A stretch of DNA of 64,000 nucleotides from Verrucomicrobiales bacterium (GTDB lineage Bacteria; Verrucomicrobiota; Verrucomicrobiia; Verrucomicrobiales; DEV007). How positions within the stretch are numbered: position 1 is the stretch's first letter; every line of letters starts with the position of its first letter. The notes below the pieces were generated by a model. That model made no database searches, was not told the origin of the DNA, and saw only the letters and a program-made list of their open reading frames with translations. The translations under genes were made by a program, and so were the position numbers. The stretch lies in contig JARGPJ010000007.1 in NCBI GenBank assembly GCA_029212615.1, positions 1 to 64,000 on the forward strand, in the 5' to 3' direction. Positions 1 through 10,200 of this stretch are shown piece after piece.

Positions 1-3000
1 AATTCCCTGAGTTTACTCGCGCATCAGGATATCAATATTGAGGCCGATGTGATGACTGGAGGCACGGGGAGTATCAATCTCGTGGCGGGATGGGATGGGG
101 TGACGAATGACCCCGGGGCCGGCAGTATTTCCGGTGGAGGCCCCATCACTGCAAGCGGTTTTGCGGTCGGTCAATTCGGAATCAATAATGGAACAGTGAG
201 GATAGGGAGTGATACTCAGCGGGTGGCAGTGGCAAGCCTCAAGGGAGCCACCGACGTCGCTGCAGGATCGCTGGTGATCCAGGGGAGTGACAATCTGGAG
301 GATGCCGGGGCCCAGCTGGGATTCTTCCGTTATGATGTCAATGCTTTTGGCGCAGACCCAACTGATAAATTGGACACTCCGGGTGACATTATTGTTCGCA
401 TCGACGGTGGAAGCGTTTCTTTGGACGGCGGTGATATGGATGGTTCTTTTGCGCAGCTTGGTCATGGTGGCCTTAACGCCGGTGATAACCGTCAGAACGG
501 ACTGGCTAATCAGTCAATCAGTATATCCTTTGTCGATGAGGCAGGAGATGTGTTGCTGAGTGGCGGAGATGGTGAGCAGAGCTATGCACAGATCGGTCAT
601 GGCTCTGTTGTTTCAACAGACCGAAACCGGGTTGGTCATATTACGATCAGTAACGCGAAGGATGTTCGTTTGGATGGAGGCGACGAAATTGGCAGCTTTG
701 CTCAGATAGGTAATGGTGGCACCGGTATTGGTGGATCTAAAGTTGGAGATATTACAATCACAGCTTCAGGTTCTCTCGAGGTCAATGGCGGCGACGCAGA
801 TGATTCCTATGCTCAGATTGGAAATGGGGGGGGGGCTGCTACGGGTAGTAAGACGGGATCTATTTCGATCAAGGCCGGGAGCGTGTCCTTACAGACGGGA
901 GATGCTGCTCGTGCCTATGCGCAGATCGGAAATGGTGGTCATAACGCTGATTTTGGAAATAACAGCACCACTGCTGATGATTATATTTCAGTCATTTCGG
1001 ATGGCGATATATCTCTGAGTGCTGAGCTTGTTGACACGGACTCGGGTGCAGACTCAAGTCAAGCATACGCTCAAATTGGTCATGGCGGACAGTACACTTC
1101 TACCAATGAGACACTTGAGGGCGATATCACGGTGACTTCTGAAAACGGAGCAATCACCCTCGAAGGGGGGCGTAGCAATCAAAACACTGTTCAGATCGGA
1201 CATGGAGGTCTGTTCAATGGGGCTGCGGCAGGAGGAGATCAATCAGGGCTCATTACCGTTTCTGCAAAAAATGACATTTCGTTAACGGGCGGAGGAGGAG
1301 AGCGGTCTATTGCTCAGATCGGTCATGGAGGCCACGGAAATATAGGTAATACGACTGATGGGCATATCAGTGTTATTTCGAAGGACGGGGGAATTTCGCT
1401 GAAGACCTTGAGGATAGAGGGGGATGCTACCTCTTCAAATGATTCCTATGTGCAGATTGGTAACGGTGGCAGACTGAGTGATGGTACACGAACCGGCGAT
1501 ATTTACGTTCAGGCTGAAACAGGAATAGACCTGAATGCGTATGGTGAAGAGCTTAATGAGGATAATGACGGGGGCACTGGGAACCGGATTCGCAGTTACG
1601 TTCAAATTGGTCATGGAGGAGTCGGAGCGACGGGGGATCACGCGGGATTCGTGACCGTCGTGAATGAGGGGAGTGGAGTGATTTCTTTGACTGCTGGAGA
1701 TGATAATTATAATAATCGATATGTGCAGATCGGTCATGGGGGGAATGCCCTCGAAGCGAGTGATCTTTCCGGAAGTATCTCGGTGGTGAATTTAGGGGGC
1801 GGGATTACTCTTGAATCGGGAGATCAGAATAGTAGTAGCGGTGCTATGATCGGGCATGGCGATTCGAGAAACGCTGGATCGGGTGGCACAAGAACCGGTG
1901 GTCTGAATGTGTATGCGGATGGTGTCATTTCGATGACTGACGGAGACGCCATAGGTGCCTACATTTCCCATCAGACTTCAGATGGTATTAGCTCGGTAAG
2001 CTACGCCGGGTCGGGGATACAGGCGGATGGAGACAGTGGCTATTCTCTGGTCGCGACCGGTGGTATTACTTTTGGGGATGCGCAACTTTCAGGTCAGGGG
2101 AATTCTATCACCCTGGGCGAGACCCTCGGAGCCGCCATTGTCGATGGAGATGTCACCCTTGCATCGGGTGGGGCGACCAGTGATCTGGATCTCAGAGGGT
2201 TGATCGATGTGGCCGCTTTGAACGGTTACACAAGCAGTTTTGAGCTGAGTTTTGCGGCTGGTCGGGATCTCATGTTGGATTTCAGTGTGCAGAATGCCGG
2301 CGATGGAAATGTGAACCTGATGGCGGGATGGGATTCCGATATCACCGGGGCATTCATTGCTCCAACGATGACTAATACTGGAGTGGTGTTCAATTCTGCC
2401 GTTCTGCCTGATTTCGAACCGGTTTTTGCCGCGGTGACAGATGATGACGAATATGGGGAGAACAGTGGAGTCGTGACGCTTGGCGCGGTGGATCAAGCAA
2501 CGAGAGTTTCGGTGGGATCACGGCTCGGAACGACGACAGTGCTCGGTTCGGGCCTGGTGCTTCAGGCAGGGAATTCGACCGACAACGCAGCGACACAGCT
2601 TGGTTATTTTTTCTCAGGAGCTGATGTAGACGGGGCGATAGATGTGGGGCTGTTTTCAGACGGCCTCATCCTGAACTCGGGAGATACGGTGGGTTCCTTT
2701 ACTCAGATCGGCCATGGTGGATTTACGTGGGACGCGGCGACGGGGACTTTGGATGGAAATTTGAATGGAGATATTACGATTTCATTTAGTGAGACCGGTG
2801 AGGTGGAGTTGAACAGTGGAGTCGGTCAAAATGCCTATGCACAAATTGGCCACGGAATCACTTCGGAAGATCAAAGCGGGGGAACTCCGGAAAACAACGT
2901 AAGGCAGGCAGGGAAGAAGACCGGCGACGTTGAGATCACGAATTTCAGCTCTATTACGATGCAGGGCGGGGAAGCCCGGGATTCTTATGCTCAAATTGGG

Positions 3001-6000
3001 CATGGAGGTGCTGATGGAGACGGAATCAAGACTGGCGATATTATTCTTACAGGAGCGACTGAATCCCTCGAACGGGGGAGTATTGTCATGAACGGGGGAG
3101 GGAATAATGATTCCTATGCTCAAATTGGTCACGGAGGCCAGGAGTCAAACGATGCGAAGACCGGCAGCATTGCCATTTCGAAGATCGTCAATTTTGATAT
3201 GAACGGGGGAGCGGGGATTGACTCTCATGTTCAGGTTGGTCACGGTGGGAATGATGGCAGTAACGGTGTCGTTAGCGGGCACATTGTAATGGATCTTTCC
3301 GGAAACCTCACCATGGATGCCGGTTTGGAGAACGAGACTTATGCCCAAATAGGTCACGGAGGTCACACTCAGACGAATGGTGTCATGAATGAAGGGGAGT
3401 CTGATATCACGATTACCACGGGGGGATACGTTTCCCTGGCCGGAACTGCAGCAGGTTCACCAAGTAGCAGCCCGGATGAAAATATTGCGCCCCAGGCTTT
3501 TGCTCAGATTGGTCATGGCGGGCGAGGTTCGCGAGGGGGGGATTCCGGAAGTTCGGCTCGCGAACGCTACGGCGATATCACAATCACTGCCAATGGTGTT
3601 GATGTCTCCGGAAATGCGATTTCTCTTCAAGGAGGAAACAGCAACGAAAGTTACGCGCAGATTGGCCACGGTGGGCGTGAAGCGGATTCCTACTACAAGG
3701 GAGACATTATCCTGATAGCAGACGGAAATGTCGAAGTGAAGGCGGGAAACCGTTCCCGTGCTTACGCCATGATAGGTCATGGCGGGGATGAATCTGAAAA
3801 AGTGGAGGGGGTTATTGGCGCTGATGTCTATGGGACACTTAACGGCAATGAGGGACTAATTTCGGTCACGACGACGAGTGGTGGAAATTTATTGGTTCAA
3901 GGAAGTCAGGGGACACTGGGCTCGGGAACAGATATTCTTGATGCAAATGCGATGGTCGGTCACGGCGGCCATGGGACCTTCGGAGATCATAGCGGAACGA
4001 TCACGATAGATGTAGAAGGAAGTGTGACGGTTGAAGCCGGCGTCGATACGGATAGTAACAGCGATGACCGGAATTATGCGCAGATCGGTCATGGTGGAGA
4101 TAATGCTGATGGTGATCACAGCGGGGACATCTCGGTGACTGCGGCGGAAAGTATTTCTGTTACTGGTGGAACAGGAACTTTCAGTTATGCCCAGATTGGT
4201 CACGGAGGGAAGAATGCGGAGGGTGATAAATCAGGAGCAGTCACCGTTACCGCGACCACAGGAAGTGTCGAAGTCGTTGCGGGGAAAAATGACGAATCTT
4301 ATGCTCAGATCGGCCACGGTGGACACGAAGCGGATTTTATTACCGGAGCAACAGTTGCCGACGTGATCAATATCACTGCAGGAACGTCAGTGAGTGTCGT
4401 CGGTGCTCAGATTGATAATTCCAGTGTGGCTTCGCAAGCATATGCTCAGATCGGGCATGGAGGGCAGTATAGTTTTGGCGACCACAATGCAGCGATCAAT
4501 GTGACTGCGAATGGTGGCAGTGTTGAGGTGACTGGAGGAATGAGTAATCAGACAACCGCCCAGATTGGACATGGGGGGTTATTTAACGGGAATAATTCAG
4601 ATTCAACTTTCGCGCAAGGGGGGAGTTCTGCAGGGGATATCACGGTTATTGGGGAGACAGATGTGGTTGTTGAAGGGGGACAGAATTTGAGGGCTTATGC
4701 TCAGATTGGTCACGGTGGCTTTGACCACGACGGCGATCAGACGGGCGATGTGAAGGTGACCGCTCTGACAGGGAAAGTGGAGGTCGATTCCCAGGCTCCA
4801 AGTGCCGCTGAAGATGCGTATGCGCAGATCGGTCACGGTGGAACGAATCTCAATGGGAACTTGAGTGGAGATATCACTGTATCCGGTAACACTGAGGTCA
4901 ATGTGCTCGGCACACAGAATCAAGGGAGCCGTGCCTATGCCCAGATCGGACATGGTGGCGACAGTTCTCAGAAGGCCGGAAATACAATCGGCGGAGCAAT
5001 TGATGTAACGGCAGTAACGGGAAGTGTTTTGATGCAGGGGAACAGTCAGTTCAGCGGCCAGGCATACGTGCAGATTGGCCATGGGGGAAATAATAACGGG
5101 GCGACGGTAGGTGGAGCGGCGATTAATGTGAGTGCAACCGGGACGGGTGGAACGATTACGGTGAAAGGTTCAGGAGCACAGAATCATGTGCAAATCGGGC
5201 ATGGAGGAGAGAAATCATCAGGATCGCTCAGCGGTGACATTCTCGTCGAGGCTGATCAGGATATTACACTGACCGGGGGGACGAACACAGATGCGATGAC
5301 CCAGATTGGTCATGGGGGCGCAGATTCGACGGGGGCATCGTTAGCAGGCCGAATTCAGGTGCAGAGCGCTAATGGGGCTGTTGTCCTTGCTGGTGCCGGG
5401 GGAAATGAGGGGGCTGCGGTTCAAATTGGTCACGGAGGTGTCCATAGTTCGGTGAGAACGACCAACATCACAGGTGACATTGCGGTGGACGCAGGCACTG
5501 ATGTTTTTCTGAATGCTTCAAGCGGAGGCGCGAGTGAAAGCTATGCTCAAATCGGCCATGGCGGTCTAAATCTTCAGGGAGGTAAATCCGGTAAAGTGAC
5601 CGTTTTTGCGGGTCAATCCGCCTCTGGCAGTATTTCCCTGATTGCCGGTAACGATTCGAGTGAATATGCTCAGATTGGTCACGGTGGTGTCAATGCCGGG
5701 GGTGACCTGTCCGGCGGTATTTATGTTTCCGTTGAGAATGATGGAGATATCATTTTGAAAGGCGGATCGGAGGAAAATTCATATGCGATCGTCGGCCATG
5801 GGGGCGTGGATGCCGACAGCAATATTAGCGGTGATATCCTCGTGGAATCGACCGGTGGCAGTCTGGATCTTGATGCAGGGACAGGGGATCTGACCTTTGC
5901 ACAAGTCGGGCATGGCGGGCATTCGACCGATGGGACCTTCCTGGGTGATCTCCTCATCGAGGTGGGAAGCGGAATCAGTATCACAGGCGGCTCCGGTGAC

Positions 6001-6954
6001 GAGGCGTATGCGCAGATTGGTCTGGGTGGTGCAAGGTCCAGCGGCTATATTAGTGGTGATATTAATGTCGTGTCAGGAGAGAGTATTTCTATCTCCTCTC
6101 TCGACGGCGATCTCGGGGCCTATTCTAAGATTGGCCATGGAGATGATCTCTTCTCAACAGCCAACACGATTGATACTCTGTCCGGAAGCGGTAACCGAAT
6201 TGGCGATATCAACGTCTCCGCTGTGTCTGATATTGTGTTAAGCAATGGAATGATCGGGCATGTGAATCATGCCTCTCAATTAAGTGGTGCCGGGGCCAGT
6301 GCGCTTGGCGGGATCACTCAGATTGCCGTAAGCGCAGCGGCACCGACTGACCCCACTGGTGGAAGTCTCATTGCTGACAGTGAGAGTGAATTCTCGGGTG
6401 CGGATGAATTGCGTTTTTATCTGCCTGAACGGTCAAATAATCAGATTGCGGTCGATGCACTGCTCAATGGCGAATCATTTGTCGGTGCCGAAGTTGATCC
6501 TTCAGCAACGCAGCGGGATGACGAGTTTACTGTGGATATCACCGGCGTCATCCCTTCCAGCCCGAATGAGCATGACAACGCCTTCGGAACCGGTCCGTCG
6601 CCGACCAATGCCGCGGGCTTTGCTTTCTATTACAACTCGATCGAACTGACCGATCCTCCGGTTGAGGTTTCGACCGAAGGCGGTGGCACTTCAGGTGGAT
6701 CATTCCTCTTTACCCTTGCAGATTTTCTGAACCTGCGTCCGGAAGATAAGACGGAGGGGGACTGGCTGCGTGAAAATGAGCGGCGTATTACCGGATTCAA
6801 CTCCTTCGAGATGTATTACGAGGGGTATGAGCAATACGATGTGAATGGGAGATCGGTGTATCATCTCATTTTCACTAATCACGTGGATTCCCGGCTGGAG
6901 GTGGAAGTGGATTTTGAGGATATCTTGAGTCTTCAGGATCGTTTTTCGGAATAG
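1..6954 (+). CDS. Giant repeat exoprotein, filamentous-haemagglutinin type (5' end outside window)
   Basis: The frame is open from base 1, and its first residues (NSLSLLAHQDI) match the middle of the next gene, so the true start lies upstream. The 2317 visible residues are almost entirely a parallel beta-helix-like array: about 40 copies of a Q-I-G-H-G-G (or G-N-G-G) motif, one every 35-60 residues, separated by alternating hydrophobic strands (G-D-I-x-V). Two similar header segments containing A-G-W-D (near bases 61-440 and 2296-2700) each open an array. The last ~190 residues form a non-repeat domain also found at the end of the next gene. By family it should be a secreted or surface adhesin; the N-terminal secretion domain is not visible here and is inferred from the paralogue. 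A ten-G run sits in frame at 826-835. Ligand unknown. Confidence 0.88.
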   Translation, partial: NSLSLLAHQDINIEADVMTGGTGSINLVAGWDGVTNDPGAGSISGGGPITASGFAVGQFGINNGTVRIGSDTQRVAVASLKGATDVAAGSLVIQGSDNLEDAGAQLGFFRYDVNAFGADPTDKLDTPGDIIVRIDGGSVSLDGGDMDGSFAQLGHGGLNAGDNRQNGLANQSISISFVDEAGDVLLSGGDGEQSYAQIGHGSVVSTDRNRVGHITISNAKDVRLDGGDEIGSFAQIGNGGTGIGGSKVGDITITASGSLEVNGGDADDSYAQIGNGGGAATGSKTGSISIKAGSVSLQTGDAARAYAQIGNGGHNADFGNNSTTADDYISVISDGDISLSAELVDTDSGADSSQAYAQIGHGGQYTSTNETLEGDITVTSENGAITLEGGRSNQNTVQIGHGGLFNGAAAGGDQSGLITVSAKNDISLTGGGGERSIAQIGHGGHGNIGNTTDGHISVISKDGGISLKTLRIEGDATSSNDSYVQIGNGGRLSDGTRTGDIYVQAETGIDLNAYGEELNEDNDGGTGNRIRSYVQIGHGGVGATGDHAGFVTVVNEGSGVISLTAGDDNYNNRYVQIGHGGNALEASDLSGSISVVNLGGGITLESGDQNSSSGAMIGHGDSRNAGSGGTRTGGLNVYADGVISMTDGDAIGAYISHQTSDGISSVSYAGSGIQADGDSGYSLVATGGITFGDAQLSGQGNSITLGETLGAAIVDGDVTLASGGATSDLDLRGLIDVAALNGYTSSFELSFAAGRDLMLDFSVQNAGDGNVNLMAGWDSDITGAFIAPTMTNTGVVFNSAVLPDFEPVFAAVTDDDEYGENSGVVTLGAVDQATRVSVGSRLGTTTVLGSGLVLQAGNSTDNAATQLGYFFSGADVDGAIDVGLFSDGLILNSGDTVGSFTQIGHGGFTWDAATGTLDGNLNGDITISFSETGEVELNSGVGQNAYAQIGHGITSEDQSGGTPENNVRQAGKKTGDVEITNFSSITMQGGEARDSYAQIGHGGADGDGIKTGDIILTGATESLERGSIVMNGGGNNDSYAQIGHGGQESNDAKTGSIAISKIVNFDMNGGAGIDSHVQVGHGGNDGSNGVVSGHIVMDLSGNLTMDAGLENETYAQIGHGGHTQTNGVMNEGESDITITTGGYVSLAGTAAGSPSSSPDENIAPQAFAQIGHGGRGSRGGDSGSSARERYGDITITANGVDVSGNAISLQGGNSNESYAQIGHGGREADSYYKGDIILIADGNVEVKAGNRSRAYAMIGHGGDESEKVEGVIGADVYGTLNGNEGLISVTTTSGGNLLVQGSQGTLGSGTDILDANAMVGHGGHGTFGDHSGTITIDVEGSVTVEAGVDTDSNSDDRNYAQIGHGGDNADGDHSGDISVTAAESISVTGGTGTFSYAQIGHGGKNAEGDKSGAVTVTATTGSVEVVAGKNDESYAQIGHGGHEADFITGATVADVINITAGTSVSVVGAQIDNSSVASQAYAQIGHGGQYSFGDHNAAINVTANGGSVEVTGGMSNQTTAQIGHGGLFNGNNSDSTFAQGGSSAGDITVIGETDVVVEGGQNLRAYAQIGHGGFDHDGDQTGDVKVTALTGKVEVDSQAPSAAEDAYAQIGHGGTNLNGNLSGDITVSGNTEVNVLGTQNQGSRAYAQIGHGGDSSQKAGNTIGGAIDVTAVTGSVLMQGNSQFSGQAYVQIGHGGNNNGATVGGAAINVSATGTGGTITVKGSGAQNHVQIGHGGEKSSGSLSGDILVEADQDITLTGGTNTDAMTQIGHGGADSTGASLAGRIQVQSANGAVVLAGAGGNEGAAVQIGHGGVHSSVRTTNITGDIAVDAGTDVFLNASSGGASESYAQIGHGGLNLQGGKSGKVTVFAGQSASGSISLIAGNDSSEYAQIGHGGVNAGGDLSGGIYVSVENDGDIILKGGSEENSYAIVGHGGVDADSNISGDILVESTGGSLDLDAGTGDLTFAQVGHGGHSTDGTFLGDLLIEVGSGISITGGSGDEAYAQIGLGGARSSGYISGDINVVSGESISISSLDGDLGAYSKIGHGDDLFSTANTIDTLSGSGNRIGDINVSAVSDIVLSNGMIGHVNHASQLSGAGASALGGITQIAVSAAAPTDPTGGSLIADSESEFSGADELRFYLPERSNNQIAVDALLNGESFVGAEVDPSATQRDDEFTVDITGVIPSSPNEHDNAFGTGPSPTNAAGFAFYYNSIELTDPPVEVSTEGGGTSGGSFLFTLADFLNLRPEDKTEGDWLRENERRITGFNSFEMYYEGYEQYDVNGRSVYHLIFTNHVDSRLEVEVDFEDILSLQDRFSE
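826..835 (+). repeat. G10 homopolymer inside the exoprotein gene
   Basis: Ten consecutive G residues encode Gly-Gly-Gly after an Asn codon in one of the G-N-G-G repeats. Runs of seven G occur elsewhere in the two giant genes (near 3535 and 10201), but this is the longest. A one- or two-base slip would shift the frame and truncate the protein early. The run is seen directly; a role in phase variation is inference. Confidence 0.95.
910..1340 (+). repeat. Higher-order repeat block, copy 1
   Basis: This multi-unit block contains, in order, G-G-H-N-A-D-F, a long insert before A-Y-A-Q-I-G-H-G-G-Q-Y, then S-N-Q-x-T and Q-I-G-H-G-G-L-F-N-G. The same order recurs about 3.4 kb downstream in the same gene, indicating duplication of a segment larger than one repeat unit. 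Confidence 0.7.
4300..4725 (+). repeat. Higher-order repeat block, copy 2
   Basis: This is the diverged partner of the block near 910-1340. It shows G-G-H-E-A-D-F, A-Y-A-Q-I-G-H-G-G-Q-Y, S-N-Q-T-T and Q-I-G-H-G-G-L-F-N-G in the same order with similar spacing. Confidence 0.7.
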
Positions 6955-7028
6955 TGTGGAATCGCGTCAGGATCTCCCCATTTTTTTCGTCGAAGCGGAG
7001 AGGGGTGAGTGTTAGCCGGTTTTTCCAG

Positions 7029-7116
7029 CGGAGACTGACCGTCCCGGCTTACCCCGGGGGACAGGCGGTCTGCGTACTGCGTAGGCTTACTGTCTCTCCG
7101 TTTTTGAAAAGCGGAG
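7029..7116 (+). promoter_or_regulatory. Candidate structured leader or intergenic RNA
   Basis: This lies in the 286-base gap between the two giant genes. An inner hairpin pairs GACCG (7037-7041) with CGGTC (7066-7070), with TCCC/GGGA continuing the stem. An outer stem can pair CGGA-GAC (7029-7035) with GTC-TCCG (within 7092-7100). The same CTCCG (7096-7100) can instead pair with CGGAG (7112-7116), so two structures are mutually exclusive. Pairings were found by eye; no known riboswitch class is recognised. Confidence 0.3.
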
Positions 7117-7118
7117 TT

Positions 7119-7136
7119 AATACAAAATATTGTATT
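7119..7136. promoter_or_regulatory. AT-rich inverted repeat upstream of second exoprotein gene
   Basis: Arms AATACAA and TTGTATT are separated by AATA. The centre lies about 20.5 bp (two helical turns) from the next palindrome, which fits a protein-binding site. The function is inferred. Confidence 0.45.
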
Positions 7137-7141
7137 GGCAG

Positions 7142-7154
7142 GCAGGGATCCTGC
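7142..7154. promoter_or_regulatory. Operator-like palindrome, copy 1
   Basis: GCAGG and CCTGC arms surround a GAT centre. It shares its arms with the perfect palindrome at 7173-7186, about 31.5 bp away centre to centre (three helical turns). Both lie within 100 bases of the chosen start of the next gene. Confidence 0.5.
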
Positions 7155-7172
7155 TAAACCGGTGTATTGAGG

Positions 7173-7186
7173 GCAGGAATTCCTGC
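7173..7186. promoter_or_regulatory. Operator-like palindrome, copy 2
   Basis: GCAGGAATTCCTGC is a perfect 14-bp palindrome 55 bases before the proposed start codon at 7241. With the copy at 7142-7154 it makes a phased pair, as expected for cooperative binding of a dimeric regulator. It could alternatively fold as an RNA hairpin. Confidence 0.5.
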
Positions 7187-7240
7187 TCTGCTCGTGGCCA
7201 ATTGGCTTCGCAACTATCCAACTTCCTCCTCCTTATTACA

Positions 7241-10200
7241 ATGCGTTCCGGAAACAACTCCGAACTAAGGCGAGCACGTGCTCGTTTCGAAACAGCAATA
7301 GCAATTCTGCTTCTGCCCGGCATGTTTCTTTGGAATCAGCCATTGAATGCAAATCCTTCAGGCGCGGTCATCGCGCATGGTGACATCAGTTTTGCCGGCA
7401 GTCAGGGGAATTTGCAGATTAATCAATTGTCGCAGCGGGCGATCATCAATTGGGATGATTTCTCCATTGATGCTGGAGAGTTGGCGCAGTTCAATCAGCC
7501 GGGCGCTTCGGCTGCGATTCTAAATCGCATTACCGGAGGAAATCCGACAGAGATTCATGGAGCGTTGCGCGCGAATGGAAACGTGTTTGTGATTAATCCG
7601 AATGGAATTCTCATTGGACCCGGCGGCATGATCGATACAAACGGGCTTGTGCTTTCCACTTTGAATGTCAGCGACGGAGAGTTCCTTGCCGGTGGGGATA
7701 TGGAGTTTAAAGGGGCAGGTGAAGGCGTTACCAACCTGGGGCGGATTAATGCAATCGGCGGGGATGTCTTTTTGATCGGAAAAACGGTGAGAAACTCCGG
7801 ATCCATCTCAGCGAGAGGTGGTCTTGTCGGAATGGCTGCTGGAGAAGAGGTTCTATTGAAGGCCGCTGCTGATGTGAACGGTGAGCGGATCTTCGTCCGG
7901 GCAGGTGGTGCAGGGGTGAGTGGAACCGGTATTTTGAATGACGGCACCATTGAAGGGGCGGCGGTGGAATTAAAAGCACATGGCAATATCTATGCGCTTG
8001 CTATCAATAATAAGGGTTCGATACGGGCGACTGGCGCAACAAACTCTGGAGGTCGTGTTGTCTTGCACGGAGTAGGCGGTGCCATTCACAACAGTGGATC
8101 GATCAGGGCAACAGCGCCGAGTGTAGGAAATTCAGCAAGGGTCCTGATTGAGGCTGCCTATGCTAAAGTGGATGGAGAGATCATCGCTGAAGGCGGGGAA
8201 ATCCGCATCGCGGCAGAGGAAGAGCTGGAGATAGGCGGTTCAGTTCATGCGGCGAGTACAAGTGGAGCAGGCGGATCGATCATCGCAGAAGCTCGAAGTA
8301 TCGAGTTAAGCTCGACCGCCGAGATTGATGCGAGCGGGGTGGATGGTGGAGGCCAAGTCATGATTGGCGGAGGCCTTCGCGGGGATGATGCTGAAATTCG
8401 TAACGCAGAAACACTTACCGTTGCGGACGGGGTCAGGATCACCGCTGACTCTCTGGGAAGTGGCAGCGGGAATGCAGGAACGGTTGTTCTGTGGTCAGAT
8501 GATGAGACGCTATTCGGAGGAGCGATCAGTGCCACTGCTGCCGGAGTGGGGAACGGAGGATTCGTCGAGGTGAGTGGACGACAGTTACTTGATTTCCGGG
8601 GAGTGGTTTCCACCTTGTCCGCCGGTGGAGAGAACGGGACCTTACTCTTGGATCCGACGGACTTTGAGGTGGTGACAACAGTGACGGATTCGAATCAAAT
8701 TTCGAACACCGCTTTGATTGGGCTTCTCGCTTCGAATAATGTGGCGATCACGACTTCAGATCCCGGCTCTGACCCGGAAGAGGCGGGAACAATCACGATC
8801 GATGATGGTGCTGATGTATCCTGGAATAGCGGGAACTCGCTGAGTTTGCTGGCGCATCAGGATATTGATGTCAGGGCGGACGTGTTGAATGCAGGGACGG
8901 GAAGCATCAATTTGATCGCCGGATGGGACGGGACAACGAACAATCCAGGCGCCGGGGATGTATCCGGGGGTTCTGTTATCACTGCTTCCAGTTTCCTGGC
9001 AGGAGAATTCGGTATCAACAATGGAACGGTCACCATTGGGAGTGATACTCAAAGGGTCGCGGTAGGAAGCAGCAAAGGAACCACGGATGTGGCGGCGGGC
9101 GCTTTGGTGATTCAGGGAAGCGATGTGTTGGCTGATGCCGGCGCTCAGTTGGGTTTCTTCTACGATGTGCCCGATACTCCTACTCCAGCGAGGATGGACA
9201 CTACGGGCCATATCATTGTGCGTATCGATGGAGGGAATGTGTCGCTGAGTGGTGGTGAGGAGAATCGTTCTTTTGCGCAGTTGGGGCACGGCGGGTTGGG
9301 CGCCGGTGATAACCGGCAGAATGGCCTCACGAATCAATCCATATCAATTACCTTTGTTGATGAAGCTGGAGACGTCCTCCTGAGCGGTGGTGAGGGGACT
9401 GACAGCTACGCGCAAATTGGACACGGTTCACGGGATTCGATTGTGCGAAATCGTCAGGGCCATATTACGATTCAGGGGTTCGATGATATAGTCATGGCTT
9501 CGGGGCTTGGAGAGGGTGCGATGACGATGATCGGGAACGGCGGTTTCGATGTAGACGGCATAAATCAGGGGAATATCACTCTGACCGGAACAGGCACGGC
9601 GGATGCGAATGCAGAGGGAGACGGCGGAAGCAATATCACCATTTTAGCGGGGATCGAATCTTCAGAGGGAGCAGACGATGCGCAGGTCGATTCATTCTCT
9701 CAGATTGGCAACGGCGGGCATTCATCCAGGCTCAATAAATGGGGCAATATTACGATCAGTGAAGTGAATGACCTCACCCTCGCGGCCGGGAGTGCGGAAC
9801 GGAATTATGTCCAGGTTGGACATGGCGGATACGATAGCGATAGCAATTCGATTGGGGATATCACCATCTCGATGGCCGGTGCCTTGAGTTTGAGTGGCGG
9901 TACCGATTCCACCTCAATAGATGCTTCTGCTCAATTGGGGCATGGGGGGCGGATCACGGATGGAACTAGAAGCGGGAATATTACGGTTACGGGGGCATCG
10001 AGTGTCACCCTTAACGGTGGTGCCGCTAACTCGGCTTCGGCCCATATCGGGCACGGAGGCCAGGCATCGACGGGTGCTGTGGGGAGTGCAGGCATTGCCG
10101 ATACCATTACCATCACTACCTCGGGCGACATCGATTTGAATGCGGGTGTACTGAATACGGAGGCTAGTCGACCTTTTTCATCGTGGGTGATGATTGGAAT

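Noticed and set aside
6955..7240. A 67-residue frame at 6954-7157 between the giant genes
   Set aside because: It has no protein-like pattern and lies over structured, palindromic DNA better explained as regulatory.
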